Assembly: GCA_013433145.1 (NCBI GenBank)
Contig: CM024187.1
Location: forward strand, 9,451,326-9,515,325
From: Ascaris suum
Taxonomy: Eukaryota; Nematoda; Chromadorea; Rhabditida; Ascarididae
Direction: 5' to 3'
Length of the DNA: 64,000 nt
Position 1 is the first letter of the stretch. Every line of letters starts with the position of its first letter. Under the pieces are notes generated by a model that ran no database searches, was not told the DNA's origin, and saw nothing but the letters and a program-made list of their open reading frames with translations. Shown here one piece after another: positions 48,201 through 61,210 of the stretch. The position numbers and the translations under genes were made by a program.

Positions 48201-51200
48201 TGAAATAATTCTCATGTCCAGGATTATTTCAGAAAAAGGGGACAATATCAGATGGGTCGAGCCCAATAGCAGAAGAGGATGGCTTACCGCTGAATGATGC
48301 ACCTGCTGCTCGCGATGATTTTAAGCCAGCCGAGGTGAGCATCAACCAATTACATTAAACCTTTGGAAGGAAACCTAGTCCAAATCAGTCACTGCAGTTG
48401 TTGTTTTGTTCGTGTGTTTCGCCCTTTGCCAATTTCTCTTATGCAGTTCCCATTGTATTTTTTCTAATATCGAACCACAACCGTTGCCAATTCAATTTCA
48501 TTGAGCGAATTTTTGGCTTCTGCAGCGAGCCATTTGATACATTATCTGTTTCACTTTTTTGAGGAATATTCATTAGATAATTTGTTCATTATAGCGTTCT
48601 TGTGTGCTTTTGCATCAAAGTATTCTTTCTTTTCAGGAAATCAGATTTTTGGAGCTGTAGGAGGTGCGTAAGAAAGTGAAAAATCAGGGCCGTGGTCGCT
48701 TCTATTTGTTAATCTTCAGTTACTAAAGAGATCAGAGATTAAAAACAGTATATAGGTTGCGGCAATATTTCCGCTGAGCATCCTTTAGGTCTACGTGTTA
48801 ATTTTTTAGTAATCTTGGGAGGTATGCTAACAAGAGGATGTTAAAGCAAAAGCTTTCAAGGAGATGCCGAGCTTCATCCATGATTCGAGCAAACATGGGC
48901 AAATCGTAAGCGAAGAAATGCCAGCGGTCGAAGAACCCACATTGGAGGAACAGCATCAGACGTTGGCAGCAGAAATCAATGTATGCTAAATGTTTGGAAA
49001 TCGCCAGACAAATTAATCATCGATAACCGCCTTTCCAAAGAGTAGCAGCACTTTTTTGTGGTTAAAAAGATAAAAACTTATTGCATCAAAGGTTTTCATT
49101 TCTTAGAGGAGATTACTGAAAGTTTCTTAAAAATGGGTGCACTTGTTATATTAGTTTGATAACTGTTTAAAAAGTGACAGTTTGAAATGTTTCCAGCGTG
49201 CCTCATTGGATGAAAAACGTGAAGACGAACAGCATAATGAGCCACTCGAGTATGACGAACACATCGGTGATTCAAAAAGCAAGAAGCAGCGAAAGCACAA
49301 GGGACATCATCCGGAATCTGAAAGGCATGACGAGTTTCAACAACGAGATGAGGTAACTACCCTCTGCACCATAATATTAAAACTCATATATCGCTGAACT
49401 CCCTAAGCTTTCCCATCTGCTCCTGATTCGTTGCGTTTACACTGGTAATTATTCGCATTGTGGAAGCACTTCTTCCGAATCCGTTGTTCCGCTGCTTGTT
49501 TCAGTGGACTCTTTAAGAGCAAAGAAAATAAAGCTTTGTTTCTATGCATTTTGAGCTTGGAGTTTACTTTTGCTGCATTTATGATTGTCGTAGGTGAAGC
49601 ATCTGATTGTTTTCTCTACTCAGCATGCACAAGCAGTCGATGAGGCAACAAAAGAAGTGGCAGGTGACACTTCAAAGAAGCACAAGAAGAAGAGAAATCG
49701 TAAGTCGGAAACGGAGCATCATATGCCTTCTCCCGATGAGGTTCAGTTTGTTGAGGTAAGAAAAATTGCAACGCTGCTTCGTCGCGTTTATAATATGCAT
49801 ACCAAGTTGAAGTTACTGTTACTTAACTTTGTGTTGCCTCCTTTTATGGCTTGCAGCTTCTTGCCTCGTTTCAAGATTGCGACCATGTTGAAATCGATGA
49901 CTCATCCTTTGCCACGCAACACGTCGGTGGAATAAACATGAACAATGCTGTTGCAACATTGCTCGCTGGGTATATTTACGTGGATGTTTTCGAGAACTGA
50001 ACCTGAAGGAAAACGTGAAGAATAGGAAGCACCAAAGGTTCACTAATCATACAACTTTATCTTCACTTGTTGCGCGGGAACTGTTAACAACTTTTCTATA
50101 AACGCAGTGATTTGGAAAGCTGCAGGGGGAATCGATTGAAAACGACGCAGACCAGGTAGAGGGAGGTGAATTCACAGCTGTGATCAGTCGTCGACACAAG
50201 AAAAAGGGTCGCTCACCCGAACTCGAAAACGCACATGAAGAGACGCATACCACCGAGGTCAGTCATCTCCTTGCCCTTCTCTTTCCCCTTGTCTGGTTTA
50301 CCTTTCACTAAGGTCATTTGTCCCGGGACGAAACAACCGAAAATTCATCTTTTAAAATAACACCTATCAGTCACTAAGTCAAAGATATATGTGAATCAGT
50401 AAGCTGCATGGATGTTTGATATTTGCAGCACAGCCATGTTCATTGGGCTCGCATGTTTACTCCGTTGAATCAAAGAGTATGATTTGCTCGCATTTGCAAC
50501 AATAAACAGGCATTGCAGAACTCTATACATTTACCATATATTTATGCAGCTTGCGAAAACACATGAACAATGTTGCATAATAACATTAGAAGAGAACAAT
50601 AGATAACAATGCAATAGAGAAGTTATTTTTCTTAAATTGATTAGCGAAAAGTTGTTCTTTTCATAGGAAAAAAACGGTGTGCAATGCGTGGAAATGGTTT
50701 CGTCATAATGAGCGAGTAATGGGATTTGTAATAAGTTTCCCACAAAAATTGGTTGACTAGGAAAATACCACCGAAGCGAAACCTATTCGATGAATCTGGT
50801 GCATCTTAAATTTCCAGTATCTATTGTATCTATTGAGAAATCTGGATTTGAGAAGTTTCTTAAATTTCATTGAATCTGAAATTTCGATAGAGGCAGTATC
50901 TATTGAGAAAAACAATCTGGATTTGAGAAAACTTGGAATTCTTATCATGCTAGGATCTCAAGTGCATTCTTGATTACAGCCGCTGAGAGAGCTTTATGAA
51001 AATGTTGAGGAAATGCGCGGAGAAAATGGCAAATCAGTGGATGCGGTAAGTGTCTTCGTAAATCGTCGCATTCACCATAGCATGTAATCGCACCTTCACC
51101 TGCACTTTCGTTACCTTGCATGAACGAGACCACATTATGCACCGTCATATTGGCACCGAATTCGCTCCACTTTAAAAAACATAAATTATAGACGGCATTC

Positions 51201-54200
51201 GATGATGAACTTTTAGATTTGAGTCCATTTGTGATCCCGTTTACTTAGAAGTTCTGTTGACAGAACCTTAGCCTTAGGATTTCTATTATTCCATCTTGAA
51301 AAGTTGGTAATCTCAGTTTAGCTATTGTAATGGTCGTTTTAATCAAACAGATTGAGCAGCTGTCGGTGATTGTCGCAGAAGGAGAGCATATTCACGAAAA
51401 CGAGGAACCATCGGGAGAGAACTTTCAGCGAAATAGTGACAGTGACGACAAACAGGACCACCAGAGAGTGGGTGTGGAAAGTGCTTACGATAGTCAGCAG
51501 AAGACAGGAGAATTAACGTCGCAGGAACGCGATGACACATATGAACAAGAATGTGTTGTTGAGCAAAAACAACCTCTTGAGGAATTTTTAACCCAGCAGC
51601 CTGTCCAAATTGTATCGCAGGAGAGAGGAAAAGAAACTAAAGAAACATCGCTAAAGGAACAAGCTATACAGCAACCGCTGCCAGAAGGACCAGATGTTGA
51701 AGCAGTGGAGCATGTGGGGCAGCAAAAGGTCGAGCAAACTGAGCAGCATTTCGAGATTGTCAAAACTCAAGCTGAGAAAGGGGAAGAACAACAACAACAC
51801 GAATTGAATGAGCCATCCGAAGATCGCCCAGAGGGACACGAGCTACTCAAACATGAAGAAGATCATGGGGAACTATGCAACGAGAATGCTGAACAGTTTT
51901 CTGAGAAGGTCCCAGAAATAGAGCCAAATGAACGATTACAAGAACTAAAAGAACAACTAACGGGCCAAAGTGTTTTTGAGAAATCGCAAGAACCAGCTCT
52001 CTCAGCAGAACACATGCAGCGAGAACCACCACAACAACCTTTAACACCACAGTCTTACGATTTGTTCCCATATGAAGATGCAGCTGGGAAAAAACATGCG
52101 GTAAAAGAATTGACGCAGCATGAGCAAGGGTCGGAATATGCACATGCGGACATGGAACAAGAATTCCTAGAGCAGCTCTCAACAAAACAGTCAGATGAAT
52201 CGAGACCAGAAGAGGGAGCAGAAGACCAGCAATACGAATCGGAACAATCAAAAGCGGAAGAACATGCCGTTCAGCAACCAGGAGAAGAATTGCACCTCGG
52301 AACAGAATTGCTAGGACAGGTCTCCAGAGAGGAGTCTTCTAAACTGATGGCGCAGAAAGAGGTAGAGCACGCGAGGCATATGCTACAAGAGCACACAGCA
52401 AGGGAGCATGCTACACAGAAAATACATGAAGGACAACCATATGCAGAACAGCTTTTTAATTTCGGACCAAAAGAGGGAAAAGGGGCGCAGCAGCACGAGC
52501 AGGAAAACCTGACTGCAGATAAACATACTGCGCAGCAACCATATGAAGAGCGGCCCATTTCTATGGAACACGTAGAACATGAACCGCCCGTAGATTTTGA
52601 ATCCAATCCACAACAAGAAAAGCACGAGGAGCAACAAAAGCGGGAGAATCTGGCTGCCGAACAAAATATTACCGAAACGTCATGCGGAGAGCCGGAGCTT
52701 GTTCTCAGAGAACATGTGGAACATGAACTGCTTGAACAGCCATCTGCGGAGCACCCTTCTGAGTCCATTTCACGGGAAGGAAAAGAGGAGGAGCAACATA
52801 AGCTGGATGATTTGACTAACTATCAACACGTTACCGAAATACAAAATGAACGACCGGATCCCATTATCAAAGAACATGTTGAACATGAACTGCGCGAACA
52901 GCCATCTGCAGAACAGTCTTCCGGGCCAATGTCACAAGAAAAAGTGCAGGACAAGAAACGCGTGCCGGAGAAACTGACCGCAGATCAACATTATACTGAG
53001 AAACCATTTGAAGGGCCCGAGTATGTTCCAACAGAACATGTGAAATATGAGCTGTTGGAACAGCCATCCGCCAAAGAGCCTTCTGAATCCAAGCCAGAAA
53101 AAAGAGAACAGAGAGAGAGACAAGGGGATGAGGGATTGACGACTGATCAACACACTACCGAAAAGCCATATGAAAAGCCAGAGTCCGTTGCCATAGAACG
53201 TAAATTTTTTGAGCAGCCATCTTCAGAATCTTTTTCTGAATCCAAGCCAAAAGAGAGGAAATATAGGGAGCAGCACGAGTCGGAGAAATTGATGGCGGAC
53301 GAGGAGATCGCCGAAATACAGTATAGAAAGTCCGAGCTCATTCCCACGGAACGTATGGAACATGAAATGTTTCAACAACCATCTTCGGAAGGATTTTTGC
53401 AGTTCAGGGAAGAAGAGAGGATACAGGAGGAACAGCAGTTGCCAGAGAAGTCGATCGCGGACCAATATATTGCCGGTGAGGCATATCGCGATCATGAGTA
53501 CGTTGCAGCAGGACATGTGGAACGTGGTATGTTTGAACAGCCTTCTACCGAACAGCCTACTGAGCCTATAATACAAGGTGAGCAGAAGAAAGAGCAATAT
53601 GGGGCAGACGAATTAACTGCGGATCAACATGTTGGCGAACGGGCATATGCAGAGCCCGAATACTTACCCACAGAAGATGTAAGACATGAAATGCTCGAAA
53701 AATGTTCTGTGTGGAAGTCAGAAGGGGGACAACAAGAGAAGCAACACGAGCCAGCGAAATCAGTTAGCGATCAACATATTGGCGAGAAGCCGTATGGAGA
53801 GCCAGAGCACGTTCCAACAAAATATGTGGAAAATGAACTGATCGAACGACCACATGCGGAACAGCATTCTGAATCCATACCGCAAGAGGAGAAGCAGGAA
53901 CAGCAACACAGGCCAGAAGAGCTGGCCGCCGATCAAGATATTACAGAGAAGCCACGTGGAGAGTTAGAGTTAGAGTCTGTTCCTACAGAAAGTATAGAAC
54001 GCAGTCCACTCGAACAGTCATCTGCAGAAGTTGCTGAGGATGTGATGCAAGAAGAACCGAAGGAGTTGCAACGCGCACCGGAAGAAATAATTGCACATCA
54101 GCGTGTCGCCGAAAGGCCATATGGAGAGCTGGAGTCTGTTCCTGCAGAACAAGTGGAACACGAAGAGCTCGAGCCATCTTCAGAACGGTCTCTTGAATCG

Positions 54201-57200
54201 AAACTGCAAAAGGGAGAGCAGACGGAGCAGTTAGGCCCAAACGAACTAGCGCCAGAGGAAATTATGGCTGAAAGACCACACGGAGAGCCGGCAGTTGTTC
54301 CCTCAGACAATGGAGAACATGAACTGCTTGAACCTCCTCCTGACTCCAAGCCAAAGGAGGAAATACAGGAAGAGCAGCATAGCCCGGTGGAATTGACTGC
54401 AGATCAGCACGTTGTCAAAGAGGCATATCCTGAGCCCGAGTCCATTCCCACAGAATATGTGGAGCATGAACTACTTGGACAATCATCTGCTGAGCAACCA
54501 TCTGAGCCGAGCATAAAAGATGAACCGAAAGGGGAGCAACAGAGGCCGGTAGAATTGAGTGCAGATCAGCAATCTGTAGAGGAGCCATGTGAAAAGCCCG
54601 AATACTTTCCCACTGAAAATCTTGAACATGAGGTGGTTGAACAACCATCTGCAGAACAACCTTCTGAATCCATTCCACAGGGGAAAGAACAGGAGGAGCA
54701 ATACAGGCCAGAGAAATTGGAGGCAGATCAAAACATTCCTCAGAAATCATATGGAGAGCTATTTGCTCCTGCAGAAGATGCAAAACACGAGCTCCCCGAG
54801 CAAATGATTCCGGAACAGCCTTGTGAGGCCTTGGTGCAAAAAAAACTGGAGGAGGAGCAATACAGGCTAGAGAAATCCACTACAGATCTTGGACAAACGT
54901 TTGCTGAACAACCTTCCGAGCCGATCATACAAGATGAACCGAAAGAGGAAGAGCAGGTGCCGATGGAATTGACTGCAGACCAACAATTTGCCGAGAGGCC
55001 ACACGGAAAGCCCGAGTACGTTCCGACTGAAAGTCTGGAGCAGCCGTCTGCAGAACAGCTTTCTGATTCCAAATCACAGATGGAAGAACAGGAGGAGCAA
55101 TATCAGCCAGAGGATGTAACCGGTTATGAACGTATTTCCGAAAAGCCGCATGAAGTGTCTCACTCTTTTCCTGCGGAAAGTACTGAAGAGGAGCTGCGTG
55201 AGCAGCATTCTCAGGAAAAAAATTCTTGGCCGACACCGGAGGGAGGTGTAGAGGAACGTGTTTCCGACAATGCACGTGTTCAGTCGGATTCAGTTCCCAT
55301 GGAACATATGGAGCAGAATCCGCTGGAACAGCTCTCTTCGGATCAATCTGCTGAGATAAAGCCGCAGGAGGAAGAACAGAGGAAAGAGCAGGGGCCGGAG
55401 GAGTTGGCCGTAGATGAACATATTGCTGCGAAGCCGTATCAAGAGCAAGAGCTGTCCCCTGCAAAACAGATTGAAGAAGGACGACTCGAACGATCCGTTG
55501 CAATTGGGGAATCGGGTTTTGCTCCAGGAAGCCATTTGGAAGGGGTCCACGCACAACAGTTGTCTGATGAGCAATTTTCTGAGCCAGTTTCGCAGGAGAG
55601 AATAGAAGAAAGAGGGGAGAAGACTGAGGAAGTTGTGGAACCATCAGGTGGGATCATGGACGCTAAGGAAACCATATCCGACGGCGTTGCTGGTGTGGTC
55701 CTTGATGGAAAGTTGGATGACACGGCGGCGATTGAAGCTCGAGGCGGTGTACATGCAGTTGAAGAGTTAAAGGTATATTTAATCGTTCTTATCTAGGAAT
55801 CTTTGATCTGTTATTGACTCTTCGCACTTTAGGTGGTGTGGAAAATGTTTTTTTTTTAATGTAACACGCATTGCGCTAGCTGAAAGACAGCGCTAGACGC
55901 ATTTCGATATCAAACTATGGGCTCCTCATTGAAATTGCCCACCAAATTATAGTTTTGGCTTATTACTATACAAGAGCAGAACAAAATCTCGTAGTACTTG
56001 TGTTAAAGAGCTTGGGAAGGTTTTGTTCTTTGTTCTTCCGGTAATAAAAGAAAGTGGCTTATTTTGAATGGAGATGACTTGCAGTTTTATTGCGGCTGTT
56101 CAGTTTTGCACTTACGACAAAAAATCTGAAGAGGAATACGAACATCATCCCATCATATACATTTTATTGTGAGCTCTAAGAATTTGAAAACGATTTTCGG
56201 CGTTGCGCAGCGTTTGCAGTGGAAAGCAGTGTATAGGCGGCAAGAAGAAGGTACAATTCAGCAAAAGCTGACAGCTATGGATTTCTGCAGCGGTTTGGTC
56301 AGATGGCTGTTCTTATGAACGACTAACTGGTCGACTGGGGTTTTTCATGACTGATAGCAGTTCTGTTTTAACAGATCTTCGTGAATAAAGTTGGACATTT
56401 CGGTACTCGAGATGACATTAGAAACTATATGTCCTTTCCAAATTGAGCTGACAGGCCCACGTTTTAAAGAAATCACCGCTTCCCGATGTAGCAGTTCCCT
56501 TCTTGCGCTACCCCCTCTTTAGTTACATGCTACAGCATTTTTTCGAATTTTTTTTCCTTATCGCATGCCGATTGAACTAACTGGGGAGCAGAATTAACCC
56601 CCTGATTAGGATTTACTTAAGCTGTATGATGTTTAACTGAACGTGGTTTTTTTTTGAGTTGTGTAGGTCACTGTCAGGCTCTCACACTCGTTTTTTTTGG
56701 TTACTTTTGATGAGCTTTGGAATAATATAACCTTTATTCCAAATCAAGCATATGTAAGAAATTGTGATTTTGTTTACCAGAAAAGGAAGAGAATCAATGC
56801 TTTCAACGGCAGTGAAAGTATGATCGGGTAAACCGGGAATGCTTCGTAGCGTTATGTCGTTCGTTAGGACGTTCCATTGGAGCGAAACCATTTATCATCT
56901 TTGAAACACCTGTAATAATCTTCATTCGTGAGTCTTCTACTCGAGATCAATTAGTACGTCCTATATGCTGGCTTTCCGTAGTCAGCACACCAGTGTGCAA
57001 CCGACAGTAGAAGGGAAGCGTAGAACTGAGTTGGAATTTAGCAAATATTAACTAAAGTAAAGCATCACCATTGTTGAATCCGCCCTTTCTTGTTGAAAAT
57101 TGATAAATGCTATAGAGATTTATTTCGAACGGCTGCCGTTCGTATCAATGTGGAGCATTTAAGTTCGCAATATTTTATCACCAGTTCCATTTTGCCAGGC

Positions 57201-59478
57201 ACAGTCGCACTTATTAATGCATCACTGTTCATTTTACTTTGCACATACCGCTTTTTTTCTTCAAATTGCTCTTTATTTTATGAATAAAGCATGACGCTAA
57301 CACTTGCGAATTAAACGACCAGCACGCACTAGCCATCATATTCACCGGATGTGTTTTTCGTCATTTTGTTCTTCGGCTCTTTCAGTGTCTGACTAGTAAT
57401 ATGCTGCTTCCTAATTTCAGCTTTATTGGTTTAGATTGTTTCGAGAAATTTTATGGCTTCTTGAATTTGATAATTTTGTAAGAAGGGAGAGGAAGCACTA
57501 TTTGAAGTATACGCTGCAGTCGAAGGACACATCCTTTTCTGACTTCAGTTTTTTTGTCTATTTGCTTTCGTTACTCCATCGGTGAAATCCAAGAAAGTTT
57601 CTTCTGTTTAAAAATATTTCCTTGCATACGATGGAGGTACATCCCGACTAACCTGTCGTTCTGTGGAATATGTGTTGGCAAATTTTACTAACCGAACATC
57701 TCAGCTTAGCCTTGACTGCTACTCTAGACGTGCTCGAAGTACTTGCCTCATCCTGCAGTTATCGTTTTTGCACTGCTGTAAAGTAGAAAAATCTTGGTCG
57801 AGCTATCGAAATCGGAAAGCCCGGAACTGTAGAACTGGATGCCTTCGTCCACTAAAAAATACCAGTAGAATATTTCCTGTCATTTGTTATGTATTAGGTG
57901 CTTTTAGACGGTCATCATAGATTGTTTGAAAAGGAGTTTTATTGTTTTTTGCAAGTTTTCGTTGAGTTTTGTTTGCATTTGAGTTGCAAAGGGTGAATGC
58001 AAATTTGAGTTATGTGTCACAGAAGGATGCACTAAAAACGCACTTGTAGAGTTCTGTTGAAGCATGAGAAAAACCGCCGAAATATTACGACTTCGCCTTC
58101 TCTTGTTCAAATTCCTATGTAAATTTAGCGGCATGTAGAGTAGGTGCATTTTCAAATCATGCTTCCCTATAAATTATACCCACGATTCAAATTATTAACT
58201 GCACAAAAACAACTAGCTGTTAGCTGCTTTATGTTAGTCAGTTAGTTTCTTAATGCTGCCCGACATCGATAATCTGAGGGATATTGTTCCCTGGTTTGCC
58301 AGTGAGATTGTAGAGTGTAAGGATACTTTTCTTCTATGGAAAAAGATCAATATAAAGAAGAATGATATGCACCAGTAGACGTTTGGTTAGCTGAGAGCGA
58401 AGTAATGACCGCTATGGTCTTTGCGATCAAAGTGGGAGGTTTTACTTTCACAGTCTCATTTTCCCATTCTCAGTGTTTTCGTATTTAGTTAAATTTTAAC
58501 TGCTTTTTTGATAAAAACCTTCGAAAAAAATCTATTCTTAGTTGCTCTTCGGGGATGTTTTCGTTTTAAACCCATTTCAAACGTTTTATGCTATGATTCA
58601 TCCGATCTGCTATTATGAAGTCAAACTTTTCGCTGTAAAAAACTTGGTAAAATCGCTCGGTATCCGGCATGGAAGGAACCAAGGTAAGAAACAGAGTGCC
58701 TCACACTATCGGTCGTGTAACAACTATGCCAGAGAAACCGAGCAATTCCTCTAAAGTACAAGAAGGTGCCTTCTCGAGGTTCACTTCTAAAAGCTTGTCT
58801 TTTTGATGAAATCATTCACAGTTCCGAGGCGAATTATGTCTGCCATACGAACCTTGCAAAAGAAATTGGCTGACCGCTTTGTGAAAGTGTAATTTTGTTG
58901 CAGAAATCAGTGTTTTCCTCACTTCAATCGAACTGATCTTATTTTCAGATTATAAAATCTTGTAAGTTGATTGATAATTTTGTTGCAAAGTTCTCACTCT
59001 ATGATTCTAAAGGTATTTTCGTTTAGAAGACTATTCCGCCAGCAGCAACGATCGAAGCTTCTAAGGAAATAGTTGAAGAGGTACATAACATAGTTTGCAC
59101 AATAGTGTTTATGGTTTTTATTTGCCTTCGTTCACCACCGAAGAATTTATGCTGACATTTGTTCTCTTCAAAAAGTGTAATTGAGTGCCATCGTGTGGTC
59201 ACAAAACTTCGTGCTTATGTTCATTGGGGAAGTGTTTAGTGCTGATTTGTATTCATTGCTGTTTTCCACTAGCATCCTCTTTCACGTTGAGGCACTTTGT
59301 GTATTGTTTTCGCAGAACAAAATTTAGAACAACTTCCGGCCTCTAGTGCTAGAAACTTGCTCGATGAACGTTGCATTTCAAGCCGTCGACTGTTTAGGTT
59401 ATACCACCACCGACTGTTCTGCAAAGATGCCCGTGTGAGGGGCCAAATAAGGAGCAACATACGCATAAAACAACTGAG
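42207..59478 (+). CDS. Giant multi-exon Lys/Glu/Gln-rich repeat protein, unknown function, 3' end unresolved
   Basis: A protein of at least about 2,290 aa that I do not recognise. Exons: 42207-42316, 42978-43016, 43359-43407, 43480-43596, 44467-44592, 45033-45956, 47583-47795, 48233-48334, 48837-48980, 49197-49352, 49624-49755, 49857-49922 (tentative), 50120-50257, 50980-51045, 51351-55772, 59027-59080, 59398-59478 (last two tentative). The ATG has an in-frame TGA 12 bp upstream. The N-terminus is strongly basic (MRSVKQVKRAHRIRS, CKRNAYRRKMQ), then a charged helical segment (EEIAERQRAREQKRLEKELA), a 16/17-aa repeat block, short exons with basic clusters (SKKQRKHKG, KKHKKKRNRK, RRHKKKGRS), and a 1,474-codon Glu/Gln exon of ~54-aa repeats. 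No signal peptide, membrane segment or enzyme motif is seen. Basic clusters suggest a nuclear or nucleolar location and the repeats a disordered scaffold; both are inference. Acceptors for 48837 and 50120 are poor, and exons may be missing between 45956 and 47583 and after 55772. Whether all this is one gene needs transcript data. Confidence 0.75.
45177..45879 (+). repeat. Coding tandem repeat, 14 units of 16-17 codons
   Basis: Inside exon 45033-45956 of the giant gene. Long units read KEKKAKQRAPPEPDADT (17 aa) and short units KERTKQRAPPEPDADT (16 aa). Middle units are nearly identical in DNA, whereas the first two and last two diverge. Long and short units alternate first in pairs, then as a long-long-short triplet of 50 codons (150 bp) that repeats. 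This is a higher-order pattern showing recent multi-unit duplication. The reverse strand is also open through the array (45029-45970) purely as a by-product. Confidence 0.93.
52505..55490 (+). repeat. Coding degenerate repeat, about 19-20 units of ~54 codons
   Basis: Within the single 51351-55772 exon of the giant gene. Each unit begins near LTADQH, continues with EKPYGEPEYVPTEHVEHEL, then LEQPSAEQPSESIPQEE and an EEQ-rich tail ending PEE or PEK. Units are well diverged from one another, some are shortened (for example around 54885-54970), and the sequence before 52505 and after 55490 is similar in composition but not clearly periodic. The result is a long acidic, Glu/Gln/Pro-rich, presumably disordered region. 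Minus-strand Ser/Cys-rich ORFs here are shadows. Confidence 0.88.
55773..59026. other. Presumed long intron of the giant gene
   Basis: The 1,474-codon exon ends at a good donor (AAG|GTATAT) at 55772, and the next compatible exon I find is at 59027. In between, no frame is persuasive. A short phase-0 candidate at about 58730-58762 (RNRAIPLKYKK) and an ATG plus donor near 58671 were seen but are too short to support. Confidence 0.4.
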
Positions 59479-61210
59479 GTAATTACAATTGGCGATGTAC
59501 CTAGCGATGATCAGGGTATGGTTTTCTCGTCTCAATTTGGTTAAGTTTTCTAGAAGTTCATGAACGGAAAGTTATTTATTCCAATAGTATTTATTCTGTC
59601 CGTACCGAAAGTAATTCTTATAGTTTCATGTCTTCATTAACACCTCAGTTCTTTGGAAATCGCGACAGAAACTGCAGATTGCCTGATAATAGTGCCACAT
59701 TTTAGAATCTCTGCCACTTCTTTGTCTTGATGAGAGCTTTATGATTTGAATAAACATAGCTTTATTCCTTTCATTGGCTTTACTTTTTTGGTTCACTGGA
59801 TCAGTTAAATCGATTAGCAGCGTAGATTAATAACAATGGCAGCAAAAAATTTCTGAATTTCGTAGTTTCATAGGGGGCAGATTTAAGAGGTAATGGGCTT
59901 GCGCACTAAGTCGTCAGTCGCGGTTACATTCCTCGTCCTGATTAACCTACGAACGGGCAAACTACTCCTTTTTAATATTTCATTTTGCGATTCCTTCATT
60001 TCGCGATTTAATTCCTTCAAAGCACCACCACTTCCTGACGCATCACATCTTGACTGATTTTTTTCAATCGTTCTTGTTCACCTGTTTTCGGAATTTCTCA
60101 GAACAGTTGCATGCCAGAGGAGTTATTACGTAGTTGCAGCTGAGGTCTAAAGGATGAGGAGAAGGGGCTGATTTGTAGAACCTGGGAAGGAGTGAAATGT
60201 CTGCGTCATCGCGCACGCAGTAAAATAATAAAATGCCCGAAAAGTTGCTCCCAAGCAGCCTTAAATCAAAGCGTGGATCTCTTATGAAGCCGTCCAGCGC
60301 TAACAGACTTTCTCCTCGGAAAACTTCACATAACTTACAAAGACATTGCTACATCTTCCCGGAAATGCCAGCAAGCATTGTGAACGTTTTGTGTAGTTTC
60401 ATGATGTCAGGAATGCGCAATTCACACAACAAGCCCATCTCTGTTTACCAGCTTTCAAGTCGGTCTGTCGTCTTTTGCTGTTGAAAAGCTTGTCCCTGAG
60501 AATGAAGCGAACGCTCGAATCGGAAAGTGCCCCTTTTACAGAAAACTTGTGGGAATAAATTATTGCTTGCCTTTAATATTTACTATTTCCGTTGTGCACG
60601 TATTGAGGAGACTGTTTGTCTTATTTCGTCGCAATTTTATTTCGTTGTTCCCAGAAAGAAATATTTTATATTTGATGATGAAGCGCACGCGCAAATACCG
60701 ATGTGATTGACCTGTTTGGACTTGCTCTGACGTTACTGTAGCGCAATATCTTCACTCATTTTATGCAGTGGCCGCGTAATTTTCGAGGAATTGCGCCCCA
60801 TCCGCACTCTTCTAGTCTTTCTTTCGGTCTGTTGAGATAATCTAGCTAGATTTTTCGATTTATCGTTGCTGAGTCCTGTATTAGTAGAAGACAGGTGTGT
60901 TTTTAAGATAGCTTGAAATAAGCAAAGCGTATAGCTGTTGCAGTAGAATACTGAAATGTGCGGTAACCAAAAGGCAAAACTGTGATCAATAGAGCAAAAA
61001 CAGAAATATAATAAATCGCGAGCCAGAAGTAATGGCCTTGAGATGAACAAACCGACCCCACAGAGGCCGGAAGCGAGAGCTATGGAGGATTATGCAAGTC
61101 TCTGCTTGAATGTATTAAGTTTGAAGTTTTTCCGGCAGAAATTTTTTGTTGTGTGCTCAGATCATGTTTGTATACTCAGATACCGGAAATCCATGAAGTA
61201 ATCATTTGGA
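59479..61210. other. Interval between the giant gene and the Nop16-like gene
   Basis: It must contain the missing 3' end of the giant gene if exon 59398-59478 is real, but no terminal exon with stop and polyadenylation signal could be picked. A plus-strand frame at 61043-61210 begins MNKPTPQRPEARAMEDYA. A donor there (GCAA|GTCTCT) would join in phase to the acceptor at 61220 and could be an alternative 5' exon of the next gene. An 18-nt phase-0 candidate (IPEIHE, 61180-61197) is also present. Confidence 0.35.

Noticed and set aside
51494..55723. Minus-strand Ser/Cys- and Leu/His-rich ORFs opposite the giant exon, up to 239 codons
   Set aside because: They are complements of Glu/Gln/Pro-rich codons, with no independent motifs or splice context.
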